Of a stretch of DNA of 64,000 nt, positions 8,800 through 17,732 are shown piece by piece. Under the pieces are notes generated by a model. That model saw only the letters and a program-made list of their open reading frames with translations, was not told where the DNA came from and did not search any database. The stretch's first letter is position 1, and each line of letters opens with the position of its first letter. This DNA comes from 70-18 sp041691815 (lineage in GTDB: Bacteria > Pseudomonadota > Alphaproteobacteria > Acetobacterales > Acetobacteraceae). The position numbers and the translations under genes are program-made. Location of the stretch: positions 1 to 64,000 of the forward strand of contig JBEPTZ010000004.1 in assembly GCA_041691815.1 (NCBI GenBank), written 5' to 3'.

Positions 8800-10050
8800 T
8801 TACTGCGCCCAGGCGTAGGGGCCGGCGCCGCGCTCGTCCAGCAGATGCCCGGTCTTGAAACGATCCAGCGTGAAGGCGGCGTTGCGCGGGTGCGGCTCGC
8901 CCTTGGCGATGGTCCAGGCATGGCACCAGCCGGAGCCCGGCGTTGCCTTGAAGCCGCCATAGCACCAGCCGCCGGTCATCATCATTCCCTCGATCGGAGT
9001 GAGGCCGATGATCGGCGAGCCGTCCAATGTCATGTCCATCACCCCGCCCCAACTGCGCAATGCGCGCAGGCGGGAGAGCGAGGGCATCATCGCGGCACCA
9101 GCGGCGAACACGTGCTCGACCAGCGGCAGGCTGCCGCGCTGGGCGTAGCTGTTCCAGCCGTCCAGGTCGCCGCCGAACACCAGGCCGCCTTTGTCGGACT
9201 GGCTGAGGTAGAAATGCCCGGCGCCGAAGGTGACGACGGTGTTGACCAGCGGTTTTATCGCTTCGGAAACAAAGGCTTGCAGGACGTGGCTTTCAATCGG
9301 CACGGCGAACCCGGCCATCGCCGCCAGCCGGCTGGTGTTGCCGGCGACCGCCAGCCCGACCCGCCCGGCGCCGATCCGGCCGCGCGAGGTCTGCACCCCG
9401 GTGACCCGGCCGGCGTCGATCTCGAAGCCGAGCACCTCGCAATCCTGGATGATATCGACGCCGCGCCGGTCGGCGGCGCGGGCGAAGCCCCAGGCCACCG
9501 CATCGTGCCTGGCGGTGCCGCCACGCGGCTGAAAAAGCCCGCCCTGGATGGGAAAACGGGCGTTTTCCAGGTCTAAAAGTGGGCAGATCTGGCGAATTTG
9601 TTGGCGGTCGAGCAGTTGCGCGTCGATTCCCGACAGCCGCATCGCGTTGCCGCGGCGGGCGGCGGCGTGCTGGCCGGCGTCGCTGTGGAACAGGTTCAGC
9701 ACGCCGCGCTGGCTGACCATGGTGTTGTAGTTGAGGTCCTGCTCCAGCCCTTCCCACAGCTTCAGCGACCATTCGTAGAAGTTGTGGTTCTCCGGCAGCA
9801 GGTAATTCGAGCGGATGATGGTCGTATTGCGACCGGTATTGCCGAGGCCGATGCGGCCACGTTCCAGCACCGCGACGTTGGTGATGTTGTGTTCCTTGGC
9901 CAGATAGTATGCGGTGGCCAGGCCGTGACCGCCGCCGCCGACGATGACGACATCGTAGTGCGCTTTCGGGACTGCATCGCGCCATGCCGGCTTCCAGCCG
10001 GTATTGCCGGTCAACGCCTGGGTCAGAAGCTTCAAACCGGAATAATGCAT
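8800..10050 (-). CDS. soxB: Sarcosine oxidase beta subunit
   Basis: A 416-residue flavoprotein of the DAO family. The FAD-binding Rossmann motif VVIVGGGGHGLATAYYLA lies near residue 34. The block RHDAVAWGFARAADRRGVDI contains the histidine that carries covalent FMN in characterised heterotetrameric enzymes. The C-terminal block GWCYGGFKATPGSGW is typical of SoxB. It is the first gene of soxBDAG; no glyA or formyltetrahydrofolate gene accompanies it here. An MFS exporter lies 80 bases upstream on the same strand and may share the transcript. Confidence 0.96.
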   Translation of the reverse strand: MHYSGLKLLTQALTGNTGWKPAWRDAVPKAHYDVVIVGGGGHGLATAYYLAKEHNITNVAVLERGRIGLGNTGRNTTIIRSNYLLPENHNFYEWSLKLWEGLEQDLNYNTMVSQRGVLNLFHSDAGQHAAARRGNAMRLSGIDAQLLDRQQIRQICPLLDLENARFPIQGGLFQPRGGTARHDAVAWGFARAADRRGVDIIQDCEVLGFEIDAGRVTGVQTSRGRIGAGRVGLAVAGNTSRLAAMAGFAVPIESHVLQAFVSEAIKPLVNTVVTFGAGHFYLSQSDKGGLVFGGDLDGWNSYAQRGSLPLVEHVFAAGAAMMPSLSRLRALRSWGGVMDMTLDGSPIIGLTPIEGMMMTGGWCYGGFKATPGSGWCHAWTIAKGEPHPRNAAFTLDRFKTGHLLDERGAGPYAWAQ

Positions 10051-10130
10051 GGGCGGCGACTATGCGTGCGGTGCCGGGTGGCGACAAGGCGCAGGATAGT
10101 TCGCCATTGAACTATCATGACTCATCATCA

Positions 10131-11333
10131 TCACGCTTCGCGTCGGTTGCCGAGCAGCCAGGCGGACAGGCTGACCAGCAGCGAGGCCAGCATGATGGTG
10201 CCGGCGGACAGTGCCGGGTTGCCGACATACAGCCCGACCGCCCAGGTGCAGAAGGCACCGTAGATCATCTGCACGAAGCCGTACAGCCCGGCCGCCGCCC
10301 CGGTGGCGCCCGGCAGCACCGCCATCGCGCCGGACAGCGCCATCGGGCTGCAGATGCCGCCGCCGATGGTGAACAGCAGCATGCTGGCCAGCACCGCGAC
10401 CACGCTCAACTGGCCGGCGACGGTGACCAGGAAGAACGCCGCGGCGCGGGCCAGCGTGATCCACAGGCCGAGCAGCAGAAGGCGGTCGACGCCCAGGCGC
10501 TTCACCAGCCGGTTGGCCAGCAGGCTGCCAATCGAATAGCCGAGCATCGGGGCGATGAAATAGAAGCTCATCTCGGCCTGGCCCTGGTGCAGGGTGACGG
10601 TGAAGATGAACGGGGCGGCGGTGAGGAAGGCGTAGAAGCTGGTGGTGGAGCAGGCGCCGACCAGGGCGTAGACGCGGAATTCCGGCAGCCGTAGCAGCCG
10701 CAGATTGACCCGCAGCAGGCTGCCGCCATGCGCGGCGCCGGTGTCGCGATTGGTTTCCGGCAGGATGGCGATGGCGGTGGCCAGGGTGATCAGGCCGATC
10801 GCGGCCAGCAGGCCGAAGATCGCCCGCCAGCTGATATAGGCGGCCAGCAGCCCGCCGATCACCGAGGCGGAGGCCGGGCCCAGCGACATGAACATGTTGA
10901 GCCAGGCGAGCTGACCGGCGGCCTCCTGCGGTTCGCAGACGTCGCGGATCACCGCGCGGCCGAGCACCAGGCCGCTGCAGCCGCCCAGCGCCTGCACCAC
11001 GCGGGCGCCGATCAGCGCACCGGCCGTCGGCGCCAGGCCGGCGATGATGCTGCCCAGCGCATACAGCACCAGCCCGCCGAGCAGCACCGGGCGGCGGCCG
11101 AGGCGGTCCGACAGCGGGCCGTAGAACAACTGACCGAACGCCAGGCCGAGCACGTAGACGGTGAGCGTCAACTGGATGGTGCTGGCCGAGACGCCGAGAT
11201 CGCTGGCGGCGACCGGCAGGGCGGGGACGAAGATGTGCAGCGACAGCGTGCCGCAGATGACGAAGCTGAAGATCAACCAGAGCGGCGGCCTGCCGGCGCC
11301 GGCCCGCCGCAGCGGGACGTGCAGCAGGTCCAT
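10131..11333 (-). CDS. Bcr/CflA-family MFS drug-resistance transporter
   Basis: A 400-residue inner-membrane protein with about 12 hydrophobic segments. The family signatures are clear: LTLTVYVLGLAFGQLFYGPLSDRLGRRPVLL (MFS motif A, loop 2-3) and GLVLGRAVIRD in segment 4. Members of the Bcr/CflA subfamily export drugs or amino-acid-like metabolites by proton antiport. It starts 2 bases after the hydroxyacid dehydrogenase stop, so the two are almost certainly cotranscribed; soxB follows 80 bases after its stop. The substrate is unknown. Confidence 0.9.
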   Translation of the reverse strand: MDLLHVPLRRAGAGRPPLWLIFSFVICGTLSLHIFVPALPVAASDLGVSASTIQLTLTVYVLGLAFGQLFYGPLSDRLGRRPVLLGGLVLYALGSIIAGLAPTAGALIGARVVQALGGCSGLVLGRAVIRDVCEPQEAAGQLAWLNMFMSLGPASASVIGGLLAAYISWRAIFGLLAAIGLITLATAIAILPETNRDTGAAHGGSLLRVNLRLLRLPEFRVYALVGACSTTSFYAFLTAAPFIFTVTLHQGQAEMSFYFIAPMLGYSIGSLLANRLVKRLGVDRLLLLGLWITLARAAAFFLVTVAGQLSVVAVLASMLLFTIGGGICSPMALSGAMAVLPGATGAAAGLYGFVQMIYGAFCTWAVGLYVGNPALSAGTIMLASLLVSLSAWLLGNRREA

Positions 11334-11335
11334 GG

Positions 11336-12316
11336 TCAGTCCAGCACCTCGCGGTTGACGACGTTCTCGCGGGTGGGGGCGCCGTCGATCACGCTCAGCA
11401 GGTTGCGCACGGTGTTGATCGCCATGCGGTCCAGCGCCTCCTGGGTGACGCCGGCCATGTGCGGCGCGGCGATGACGTTGGGCAGGGTCAGCAGCTTGTT
11501 GTCGGTAGGGGTGGGTTCCTCGGCGAACACGTCGAGTCCGGCGCCGGCCAGGCGGCCCTCGGTGAGGGCGGCGTAGAGTGCGTCCTCGTCGACGATGCCG
11601 CCGCGGGCGGTGTTGACCAGGAAGGCGCCGGGCTTCATGCGGGCGAGCCGGGCGGCGTTGATCAGGCCGATGGTGTCGGGCTTTTTCGGGCAGTGGATGC
11701 TGAGGAAATCGGCGCGCGGCAGGGCGGCGTCGAGGTCGGAAACCGGGGTGCAGCCACGCGCGGCGATGGCGTCCTGGGCGGTGTAAGGGTCGTAGACCAG
11801 CACGGTCATCTCGAAGGCGAGCGCGCGGGCGGCCAGCCTGGTGCCGATGCGGCCGAAGCCGGCGATCAGCAGGGTCTTGCCGTAGAGGTCGAAGATGCGG
11901 TGGTTGTATTTGCTGGGCCAGTTACCGTCGCGCACCACCCGGTCCAATGCGGCGCCTTGCCGGGCCAGCCAGAGCATGAAGAACAGCGCGTGCTCGGCGA
12001 CCGAGACCGAGTTGGCGGTGCCGGCGATCAGCAGCGGCAGGCGGCGGGCGGTGAGGCCGGGGACGTCGACCGCGTCGTAGCCGACGCCGATGCGGCCGAC
12101 TGCCAGCAGGTGTGGGGCGGCGGCGATCTCGGCGGCGCTGAACGGGCGGCCCCAGAGCGCGACGGCGCTGGCGGTGGCCAGTTCGGCGTGGAAATCGGCA
12201 GTGGACATGTCGGGGGCGAAGGCGACCGGCTCGATGTCGCGGCGGTCCTCCAGCACCGCCCAGCCGGCGCGCGCCATTTCGGTGGGCAGCAGGATCTTGT
12301 GGCGGTTCGGGGTCAT
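11336..12316 (-). CDS. D-2-hydroxyacid dehydrogenase (phosphoglycerate dehydrogenase-like)
   Basis: A 326-residue NAD-dependent D-isomer-specific 2-hydroxyacid dehydrogenase. The ATG at 12316 is chosen because GGAG lies about 8 bases before it; the open frame further upstream is shadow. NAD-binding glycines are in IAGFGRIGTRLAARAL near residue 150. The catalytic Arg is in NTARGG, Glu in DVFAEEP and His in APHMAG, all in expected order. Length suggests a hydroxypyruvate/glyoxylate or SerA-like short form without ACT domain; the substrate cannot be assigned. It is the first gene of a likely dehydrogenase-exporter-soxBDAG transcript, divergent from the NagB-like gene. Confidence 0.92.
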   Translation of the reverse strand: MTPNRHKILLPTEMARAGWAVLEDRRDIEPVAFAPDMSTADFHAELATASAVALWGRPFSAAEIAAAPHLLAVGRIGVGYDAVDVPGLTARRLPLLIAGTANSVSVAEHALFFMLWLARQGAALDRVVRDGNWPSKYNHRIFDLYGKTLLIAGFGRIGTRLAARALAFEMTVLVYDPYTAQDAIAARGCTPVSDLDAALPRADFLSIHCPKKPDTIGLINAARLARMKPGAFLVNTARGGIVDEDALYAALTEGRLAGAGLDVFAEEPTPTDNKLLTLPNVIAAPHMAGVTQEALDRMAINTVRNLLSVIDGAPTRENVVNREVLD

Positions 12317-12442
12317 GGCGCGGCTCCTGGCGTTCGGGTCAACCTGCCTTGATGCGGGATGCGGATCAACCGGGCGGGCCGGTGGCCAGCGAGGGGCGGA
12401 TATGCGAGCCTGTTGCTGGTGCAATTGAGGCGGGAGTGACTG

Positions 12443-13303
12443 GTGTCGCTGCACGAGGACATGCTGGCAGCCCTGGCGGTGCCGCCGGAAACGCTGGGCG
12501 CCGGCTCGCCGGTGGGGCTGGAGGTGGTGGCGGATTCCAGGGCGTTGCTGCGGCATTTCGCCGACAGCATGCTGGCGGAATACCGCGCGGCGCTGGCGGC
12601 CGGGCGGGCGCGGGCGGTGTTCATCGTGCCGGTGGGGCCGGTGGGGCAGTACGACCTGCTGGCGGCGCGCTGCAATGCCGAGCGGATCGACCTGTCGCGG
12701 CTGGTGCTGCTGAACATGGATGAATACCTGGCCGAGGATGGCGGGTTCATCGACGCCGGTGATCGCCTGAGTTTTCGCGGCCATATGGCGCGGCATTTCT
12801 TCGCCAAGCTGGACGCCGCACTGGCGCCGCCGCGCGAGGCGGTGGTGTTTCCCGATCCGCGCGACCCCGGCAATGTGCAGCGCGAGATCGATAGGATGGG
12901 CGGCGTCGACGTGGCCTATGGCGGGGTGGGGGTGACCGGGCACCTGGCGTTCAACGATCCGCCGGAACCGGGCGAGCCGGACGATGTGGCGGCGTTCGCG
13001 GCCCTGCCCAGCCGGGTGGTGACGCTGAGCCGGGAGACGCTGACGATCAACGCGGTGAACGCGGCGCGCGGCAATTTTCTGCGCATGCCGAAGCGGGCGG
13101 TGACGGTGGGGATGCGCGAGATCCTGGGGGCGCGCAAGGTGCGGCTGTATATGCATCGGGGCTATGGTGCCACCATGCTGCGGCTGCTGCTGCATGGGCC
13201 GGTAACCGCCACCGTGCCGGCCTCGCTGCTGCAACGCCATGCCGACGCGGCGGCGATCGTGACCGCCGAGGTGACCGGGTTGCCGGAGCCGGCGGCGGGG
13301 TGA
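12443..13303 (+). CDS. Glucosamine-6-phosphate deaminase/isomerase-like protein (NagB family)
   Basis: A 286-residue NagB-fold protein. The GTG start at 12443 has GGGAG 6 bases before it. Conserved blocks include LLNMDEYL (Asp72 of E. coli NagB retained), FRGHM and the core GGVGVTGHLAFNDP. In NagB this core reads NDGH followed by FNEP: the Asp that pairs with the catalytic His is Thr here, and the Glu is Asp, while the His is retained. That argues for altered chemistry or specificity rather than ordinary glucosamine-6-phosphate deamination. Its TGA overlaps the GTG of the cytochrome gene by four bases. Confidence 0.82.
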   Translation: MSLHEDMLAALAVPPETLGAGSPVGLEVVADSRALLRHFADSMLAEYRAALAAGRARAVFIVPVGPVGQYDLLAARCNAERIDLSRLVLLNMDEYLAEDGGFIDAGDRLSFRGHMARHFFAKLDAALAPPREAVVFPDPRDPGNVQREIDRMGGVDVAYGGVGVTGHLAFNDPPEPGEPDDVAAFAALPSRVVTLSRETLTINAVNAARGNFLRMPKRAVTVGMREILGARKVRLYMHRGYGATMLRLLLHGPVTATVPASLLQRHADAAAIVTAEVTGLPEPAAG

Positions 13304-14442
13304 AACCGCCGCCTGAGCCAGGGGAGGCGGTGCCGGTCTGGGATATCGGCATCCGGCTGTTCCATTGGCTGCTGGTGTTGGCGGTGACGGTGGCGGCGCT
13401 GACCGGGTTTTTCGCGCTGCCCGATCTGCTGGACATTCATCTGATCGCCGGCGGCACGATCGCCGCGCTGTTGCTGTGCCGGGTGGTGTGGGGGGTGCTG
13501 GGCGGGCGCTTTGCGCGGTTCTCCGGCTTCGCCTATCGGCCGCGCGCGGTGCTGGCGCATGCCAGGGGGATGCGGGCGGGGCGCAGGCCGGCCGGCGAGG
13601 CGCGCTATCTGGGGCATAATCCGCTGGGCGGGCTGATGGTGTTCGCGCTGCTGGCGGTGCTGGCGGCGAGTGTCGCGACCGGCGTGGTGACGCTGGGCGG
13701 GTTCGACAAGCAGGGGCCGCTGGCCGCCTTCACCCGGTTTGCCACCGGCGCCGCGGTGAAGCAGCTGCATCAGCTGCTGGCGCTGCTGCTGGTGGCGATG
13801 GTGGCGGCGCATCTGGGCGGTGTGTGGTTCGAGAGCTGGCGCGAGCGGGACAACCTGGCGGTGGCGATGCTGACCGGGCGCAAGCACGCGCCGCCGCCGC
13901 CGCCCTCAACGGTGCGGGCGCGGATCTGGCCGGCGCTGGCGCTGTGCCTGGGTGGGCTGGTGCTGGGGGCAGGCGGGGTATTCGGGCTCGCGGCGCTGCC
14001 GGCGCTGGGGGTGCCGTCGGGGGCGCTGGACCCGGCCTATCTGCGCGAGTGCGGCGCCTGCCATGTCGCCTATCCGCCGAGCCTGCTGCCGGCGGCTGCC
14101 TGGGGGACGCTGCTGTTGCATACCGGGCAGCATTTCGGCAGTGATGCGCGGGTGGCGCCGGCGGTGGCGGCGCAGTTGCGGACCTGGCTGATGGCGCAGT
14201 CCGCCGAGCACTGGGATACTCAGGCGGCGGTGGGCATCCGCACCAGCATGAACCCGGCGGAGCCCGAACGGATCACCGCCAGTGGGTTCTGGCGGCGCAA
14301 GCATCGGGGGATTCCGGCGGCGACCTTCGAGAACCCGCTGGTCGACGGGCGCGGCAATTGCGAGCGGTGCCATGCGGATGCGGCGAGCGGGCGGTTTTCG
14401 CCGCAGGGGATTGGCATTCCTGGCGGGCTGCCGGGAAGGTAG
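13300..14442 (+). CDS. Cytochrome b561-like domain fused to dihaem cytochrome c
   Basis: A 380-residue membrane cytochrome. Residues 1-200 form a b561-type haem b domain (VWDIGIRLFHWLLVL at the start, RVVWGVLGGRFARF, HQLLALLLVAMVAAHLGG), with about four membrane segments and several candidate haem-ligand histidines. A further membrane segment near residue 215 leads to a periplasmic C-terminal region with two c-type haem sites, CGACH and CERCH, plus the YPPSLLP and DHC-like spacing of dihaem cytochrome c proteins. The two parts are commonly adjacent separate genes; here they are one reading frame. Likely role: electron transfer between quinol and periplasmic acceptors. It starts with GTG overlapping the NagB-like stop. 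Confidence 0.87.
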   Translation: MKPPPEPGEAVPVWDIGIRLFHWLLVLAVTVAALTGFFALPDLLDIHLIAGGTIAALLLCRVVWGVLGGRFARFSGFAYRPRAVLAHARGMRAGRRPAGEARYLGHNPLGGLMVFALLAVLAASVATGVVTLGGFDKQGPLAAFTRFATGAAVKQLHQLLALLLVAMVAAHLGGVWFESWRERDNLAVAMLTGRKHAPPPPPSTVRARIWPALALCLGGLVLGAGGVFGLAALPALGVPSGALDPAYLRECGACHVAYPPSLLPAAAWGTLLLHTGQHFGSDARVAPAVAAQLRTWLMAQSAEHWDTQAAVGIRTSMNPAEPERITASGFWRRKHRGIPAATFENPLVDGRGNCERCHADAASGRFSPQGIGIPGGLPGR

Positions 14443-14445
14443 GGT

Positions 14446-14567
14446 CTTCTTTTTGTGAACAAAAAGAAGCAAAAAAACTTTTTATCCATTGGAGTGTACT
14501 TGGGTCTCGGCGACTCTGTTGCTGCAAGGCCGATAAAGTTTTTTGGTTCTTTTTTTCAAAATAGAAC
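14446..14567. repeat. 122-bp AT-rich structured element, family A copy 1
   Basis: Begins three bases after the cytochrome stop. Left end hairpin CTTCTTTTTGT / ACAAAAAGAAG (14446-14469). Inner arms CAAAAAAACTTTTTATCC (14470-14487) and CGATAAAGTTTTTTGG pair across a variable centre. The right end hairpin GTTCT...AGAAC (14546-14567) is imperfect. Reverse orientation relative to copies 2, 3 and 5. Likely a transcript 3' end or cruciform element. The remainder of 14443-14668 holds only the binding-protein leader. Confidence 0.85.
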
Positions 14568-14668
14568 GCCTTGGCTTGCTCCGCTGTGACAGGGTGGTTT
14601 AGCGTATCGCTGACACGCGCTGGCACCGGTTGGATGACATGGCGCGGGACACAGGGAAGGAAACCACG

Positions 14669-16708
14669 ATGGCCACGCGCCGGCGATTTCTTGGCTCCGC
14701 ATCGGTCTTTGCCGCGGCGTTGGCGGTCTCTCCGGAGGCGCTTGCCCAGGCGGTGAATTCGAAGAGCCAGTTCGGCGCGTCCGGGCTGGTGGGCAAGCTG
14801 GATGGCGCCAGCCAGTCCACCGCGGTGCCGGCCAAGTTCCAGGAGGCGCCGCAACTGGCGGCGCTGGTGAAGGCGGGCAAGCTGCCGCCGGTGGAGCAGC
14901 GGATTCCCTCCGAGCCGATGGTGCTGCAGCCGCTGGATAGTGTGGGCAAATACGGCGGCACCTGGCATCGGGCGTTCATCGGGCCGTCGGACGGCGAGAA
15001 CGGCAACCGGATCATGGCCAGCGACAAGCTGCTGTTCTGGGATTTCACCGGCAGCAAGGTGGTGCCCTGCGTCTGCAAGGGGTTCGATCTCAGCAAGGAT
15101 GGCAAGACCACGACGCTGTTCCTGCGCAAGGGGATGAAATGGGGCGATGGGGCGCCGTTCACCGCCGATGACTTCGTGTTCTGGTACGAGGACATGTATC
15201 TGAACAAGGACCTGGTGCCATCGCCGATTTCGGACATGAGTGCCGGCGGCAAGCAGGGCCGGCTGGTGAAGATCGACGAAACCACGGTGCAGTTTCAGTT
15301 CGACAACCCGTACTACCTGTTCCCCGACATGCTGGCCGGCGACACGCTGATCGGCGGCGGGCAGTCGGTGCGGCAATCGGCCGGCAACAATTATGGCGCC
15401 TATGCGCCGGGGCATTACCTGAAGCAGTTCATGCCGAAATACTCGTCCGAGACGGCGGTGAACAAGCTGGCCAAGGAGGCCGGCTACGAGACCTGGGCGC
15501 GGCTGCTGACAGTGAAGAAGGACTGGGAACTGAACCCGGAACTGCCGACGCTGGGGCCGTGGCGGACGGTGAAGCCGATCAACACGCCGACTTGGGTGAT
15601 GGATCGCAATCCGTACTATTATGCCGTCGATACCGCCGGCAATCAGCTGCCGTATATCGACAACATCATCATGAACCTCGCCGAGGATATCGAGGTGGTG
15701 AACCTGCGCGCGATGTCGGGCCAGTATGACCTGCAGGCGCGGCATATCGACCTGTCGAAGCTGCCGGTGATTCTGGAGAACCAGCAGCGCGGCAACTACA
15801 AGGTGCATCTGGACCTCGCCTATAACGGCGCCGACACCACGCTGCACATCAACATGGGCTATACCAAGGACCCGGTGGTGGGCAAGCTGCTGGCGACGGC
15901 GGATTTTCGCCGGGCGCTGGCGCTGGGCATCGACCGCGACCAGATGAACGAGACGTTCTGGCTGGGGCTCGGCACCCCGGGATCGACGGCGCCGGCCGAG
16001 GCGATGCCGGAAAGTCCCGGGCCGGAATGGCGCAAGAAATGGTCGGTGCTGGATATCAAGCAGGCCAACGCGATGCTGGACAAGCTCGGGCTGACCAAGA
16101 AGGACAGCGCCGGCTATCGGGTGCGGCCGGATGGCGGCGGGCGGCTGGTGATCCAGTTGCTGGCGGTGAAGGCGTTCATGGACTGGCCGAAGCATTCCGA
16201 GATGATCTCGCAGCACTGGCGCAAGATCGGGATTTTCGGCGAGGTGAAGGAGTCCGAGCGCGGGCTGGCGTTCCAGCGCATGGCGTCGGGCGATCATCAT
16301 ATCCTGGTGTGGACCAATGGCGGCACGGAACTGCTGTACCTGTATCCGAGCTGGGCGCTGCCGACCGACGTGACACCCGGCGCCTATGGGCTGGAGACGG
16401 CGCGCTGGTATGCCTCGAACGGCGCGCAGGGCACCAAGCCGGAGGACCCGCATATGCTGAAGGCGCTGGAGATGTTCCGCGCCGGCGCCGGCATGGAGGA
16501 GGAGGCGCGCAACAAGAATGCCCAGGAGATCTGGAAGATCATGGTCGACCAGCAGTTCCATATCGGCACGGTCGGCCAGTCTCCGGCGCTGATGGGGGTG
16601 CGGATCGCCAGCAACAAGATGGGCAATATCCCTGATCGTGCCTGCATCGCGCAGCATTGCCGCACGCCCGGCTCGTCGCATCCGGAGACCTGGTTCTTCA
16701 AAAGCTGA
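14669..16708 (+). CDS. Large peptide-type ABC substrate-binding protein
   Basis: A 679-residue SBP_bac_5 protein, longer than the usual 500-550, as in subfamilies paired with an insertion-bearing DppC-type permease. The ATG at 14669 is preferred to an upstream in-frame ATG because GAAGGA precedes it by about 8 bases and it begins the Tat signal ATRRRFLGSASVFAAALA (cleavage near ALAQ). Family blocks: KYGGTWHRAF, FLRKGMKWGDGAPFTADDF, and a C-terminal region rich in Trp/Tyr. It heads a five-gene operon with two permeases and two ATPases. The ligand is unknown. Confidence 0.92.
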   Translation: MATRRRFLGSASVFAAALAVSPEALAQAVNSKSQFGASGLVGKLDGASQSTAVPAKFQEAPQLAALVKAGKLPPVEQRIPSEPMVLQPLDSVGKYGGTWHRAFIGPSDGENGNRIMASDKLLFWDFTGSKVVPCVCKGFDLSKDGKTTTLFLRKGMKWGDGAPFTADDFVFWYEDMYLNKDLVPSPISDMSAGGKQGRLVKIDETTVQFQFDNPYYLFPDMLAGDTLIGGGQSVRQSAGNNYGAYAPGHYLKQFMPKYSSETAVNKLAKEAGYETWARLLTVKKDWELNPELPTLGPWRTVKPINTPTWVMDRNPYYYAVDTAGNQLPYIDNIIMNLAEDIEVVNLRAMSGQYDLQARHIDLSKLPVILENQQRGNYKVHLDLAYNGADTTLHINMGYTKDPVVGKLLATADFRRALALGIDRDQMNETFWLGLGTPGSTAPAEAMPESPGPEWRKKWSVLDIKQANAMLDKLGLTKKDSAGYRVRPDGGGRLVIQLLAVKAFMDWPKHSEMISQHWRKIGIFGEVKESERGLAFQRMASGDHHILVWTNGGTELLYLYPSWALPTDVTPGAYGLETARWYASNGAQGTKPEDPHMLKALEMFRAGAGMEEEARNKNAQEIWKIMVDQQFHIGTVGQSPALMGVRIASNKMGNIPDRACIAQHCRTPGSSHPETWFFKS

Positions 16709-16738
16709 GCACCGGGGGATGGTCGGAGAAGTCGCGGG

Positions 16739-17728
16739 GTGATCGCATTCGTCATCCGCCGCCTGGTGATGGGGGTGTTCACCATCTGGCTGATCTCGGT
16801 GGTGTCGTTCGTGATCATCCAGTTGCCGCCGGGGGATTTCGTCGATTCGTACATCGCCCAGCTGGCGGCGTCCGGCTCGGTGATTTCGGCCAACGAGGCG
16901 GCGTCGATGCGCGAGTTGTACGGGCTCGGGCAGCCGATGTACGTGCAGTACGGCAAGTGGCTCAGCCGGGTGGTGACCGGGGATTTCGGCGAGTCGATGA
17001 TGTGGCGGCGGCCGGTGACCGAGGTGATCGGCGACCGGCTGTGGCTGACGCTGGTGCTGTCGTTCGCGGCATTGCTGCTGACCTGGGCGCTGGCGCTGCC
17101 GATTGGCATCTATTCGGCGGTCAGGCAGTATTCCTGGGGGGATTATGCGTTCACGCTACTGGGTTTCATCGGCATCGCGGTGCCGAATTTCCTGCTGGCG
17201 CTGATCATCATGTATTTCTCGTTCCGGCTGTTCGGCGCCAATGTCGGCGGGCTGTTCTCGCCGGCGATGCAGATGCAACCGTGGGGGTTGGCGAAGACCT
17301 GGGACCTGATGAAGCATCTGCCGCTGCCGGCGACGATTCTGGCGCTGGCCGGCACGGCGCAGTTGATCCGCATCATGCGGGCCAATCTGCTGGATGAACT
17401 GCGCAAGCCGTATGTGGTGACGGCGCGGGCGCGCGGGCTGCCGGAGCGGCGGGTGATCCTGAAATATCCGGTGCGGGCGGCGCTGAATCCGTTTGCCAGC
17501 AACATCGCCTATCTGTTCCCGTATCTGGTTTCGGGCAGCATCATCATCTCGATCGTGCTCGGGCTGCCGACCGTCGGGCCGCTGCTGGTGCAGGCGCTGG
17601 TGGCGCAGGACATGTTCCTGGCCGGCACCATCGTGCTGCTGCTGGGGGTGATGACGGTGATCGGGACGTTCATCTCGGACCTGGTGCTGATGTGGGTCGA
17701 CCCGCGCATCCGCCATCAGATGGATTGA
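16739..17728 (+). CDS. ABC importer permease, DppB type (operon 2)
   Basis: A 329-residue inner-membrane permease starting with GTG at 16739 (MIAFVIRRLVMGVFTIWLIS). It has the IIQLPPGDFVD equivalent of the family PGDP block and about six membrane segments. The EAA loop around residues 222-245 reads PYVVTARARGLPERRVILKY. The gene follows the binding protein after 30 bases and ends 4 bases before the next permease. GGAGA upstream is a weak ribosome site, so it may depend on coupling. Confidence 0.92.
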   Translation: MIAFVIRRLVMGVFTIWLISVVSFVIIQLPPGDFVDSYIAQLAASGSVISANEAASMRELYGLGQPMYVQYGKWLSRVVTGDFGESMMWRRPVTEVIGDRLWLTLVLSFAALLLTWALALPIGIYSAVRQYSWGDYAFTLLGFIGIAVPNFLLALIIMYFSFRLFGANVGGLFSPAMQMQPWGLAKTWDLMKHLPLPATILALAGTAQLIRIMRANLLDELRKPYVVTARARGLPERRVILKYPVRAALNPFASNIAYLFPYLVSGSIIISIVLGLPTVGPLLVQALVAQDMFLAGTIVLLLGVMTVIGTFISDLVLMWVDPRIRHQMD

Positions 17729-17732
17729 GCCG

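Noticed and set aside
5046..10050. Sulfur-oxidation sox cluster
   Set aside because: The soxBDAG symbols here are sarcosine oxidase: FAD/NAD Rossmann motifs and the folate domain are present, and no thiosulfate-oxidation proteins are encoded.
14446..14567. Classical intrinsic terminator
   Set aside because: The end hairpins are AT-rich rather than GC-rich, so they do not meet the usual definition, although a 3'-end role remains possible.
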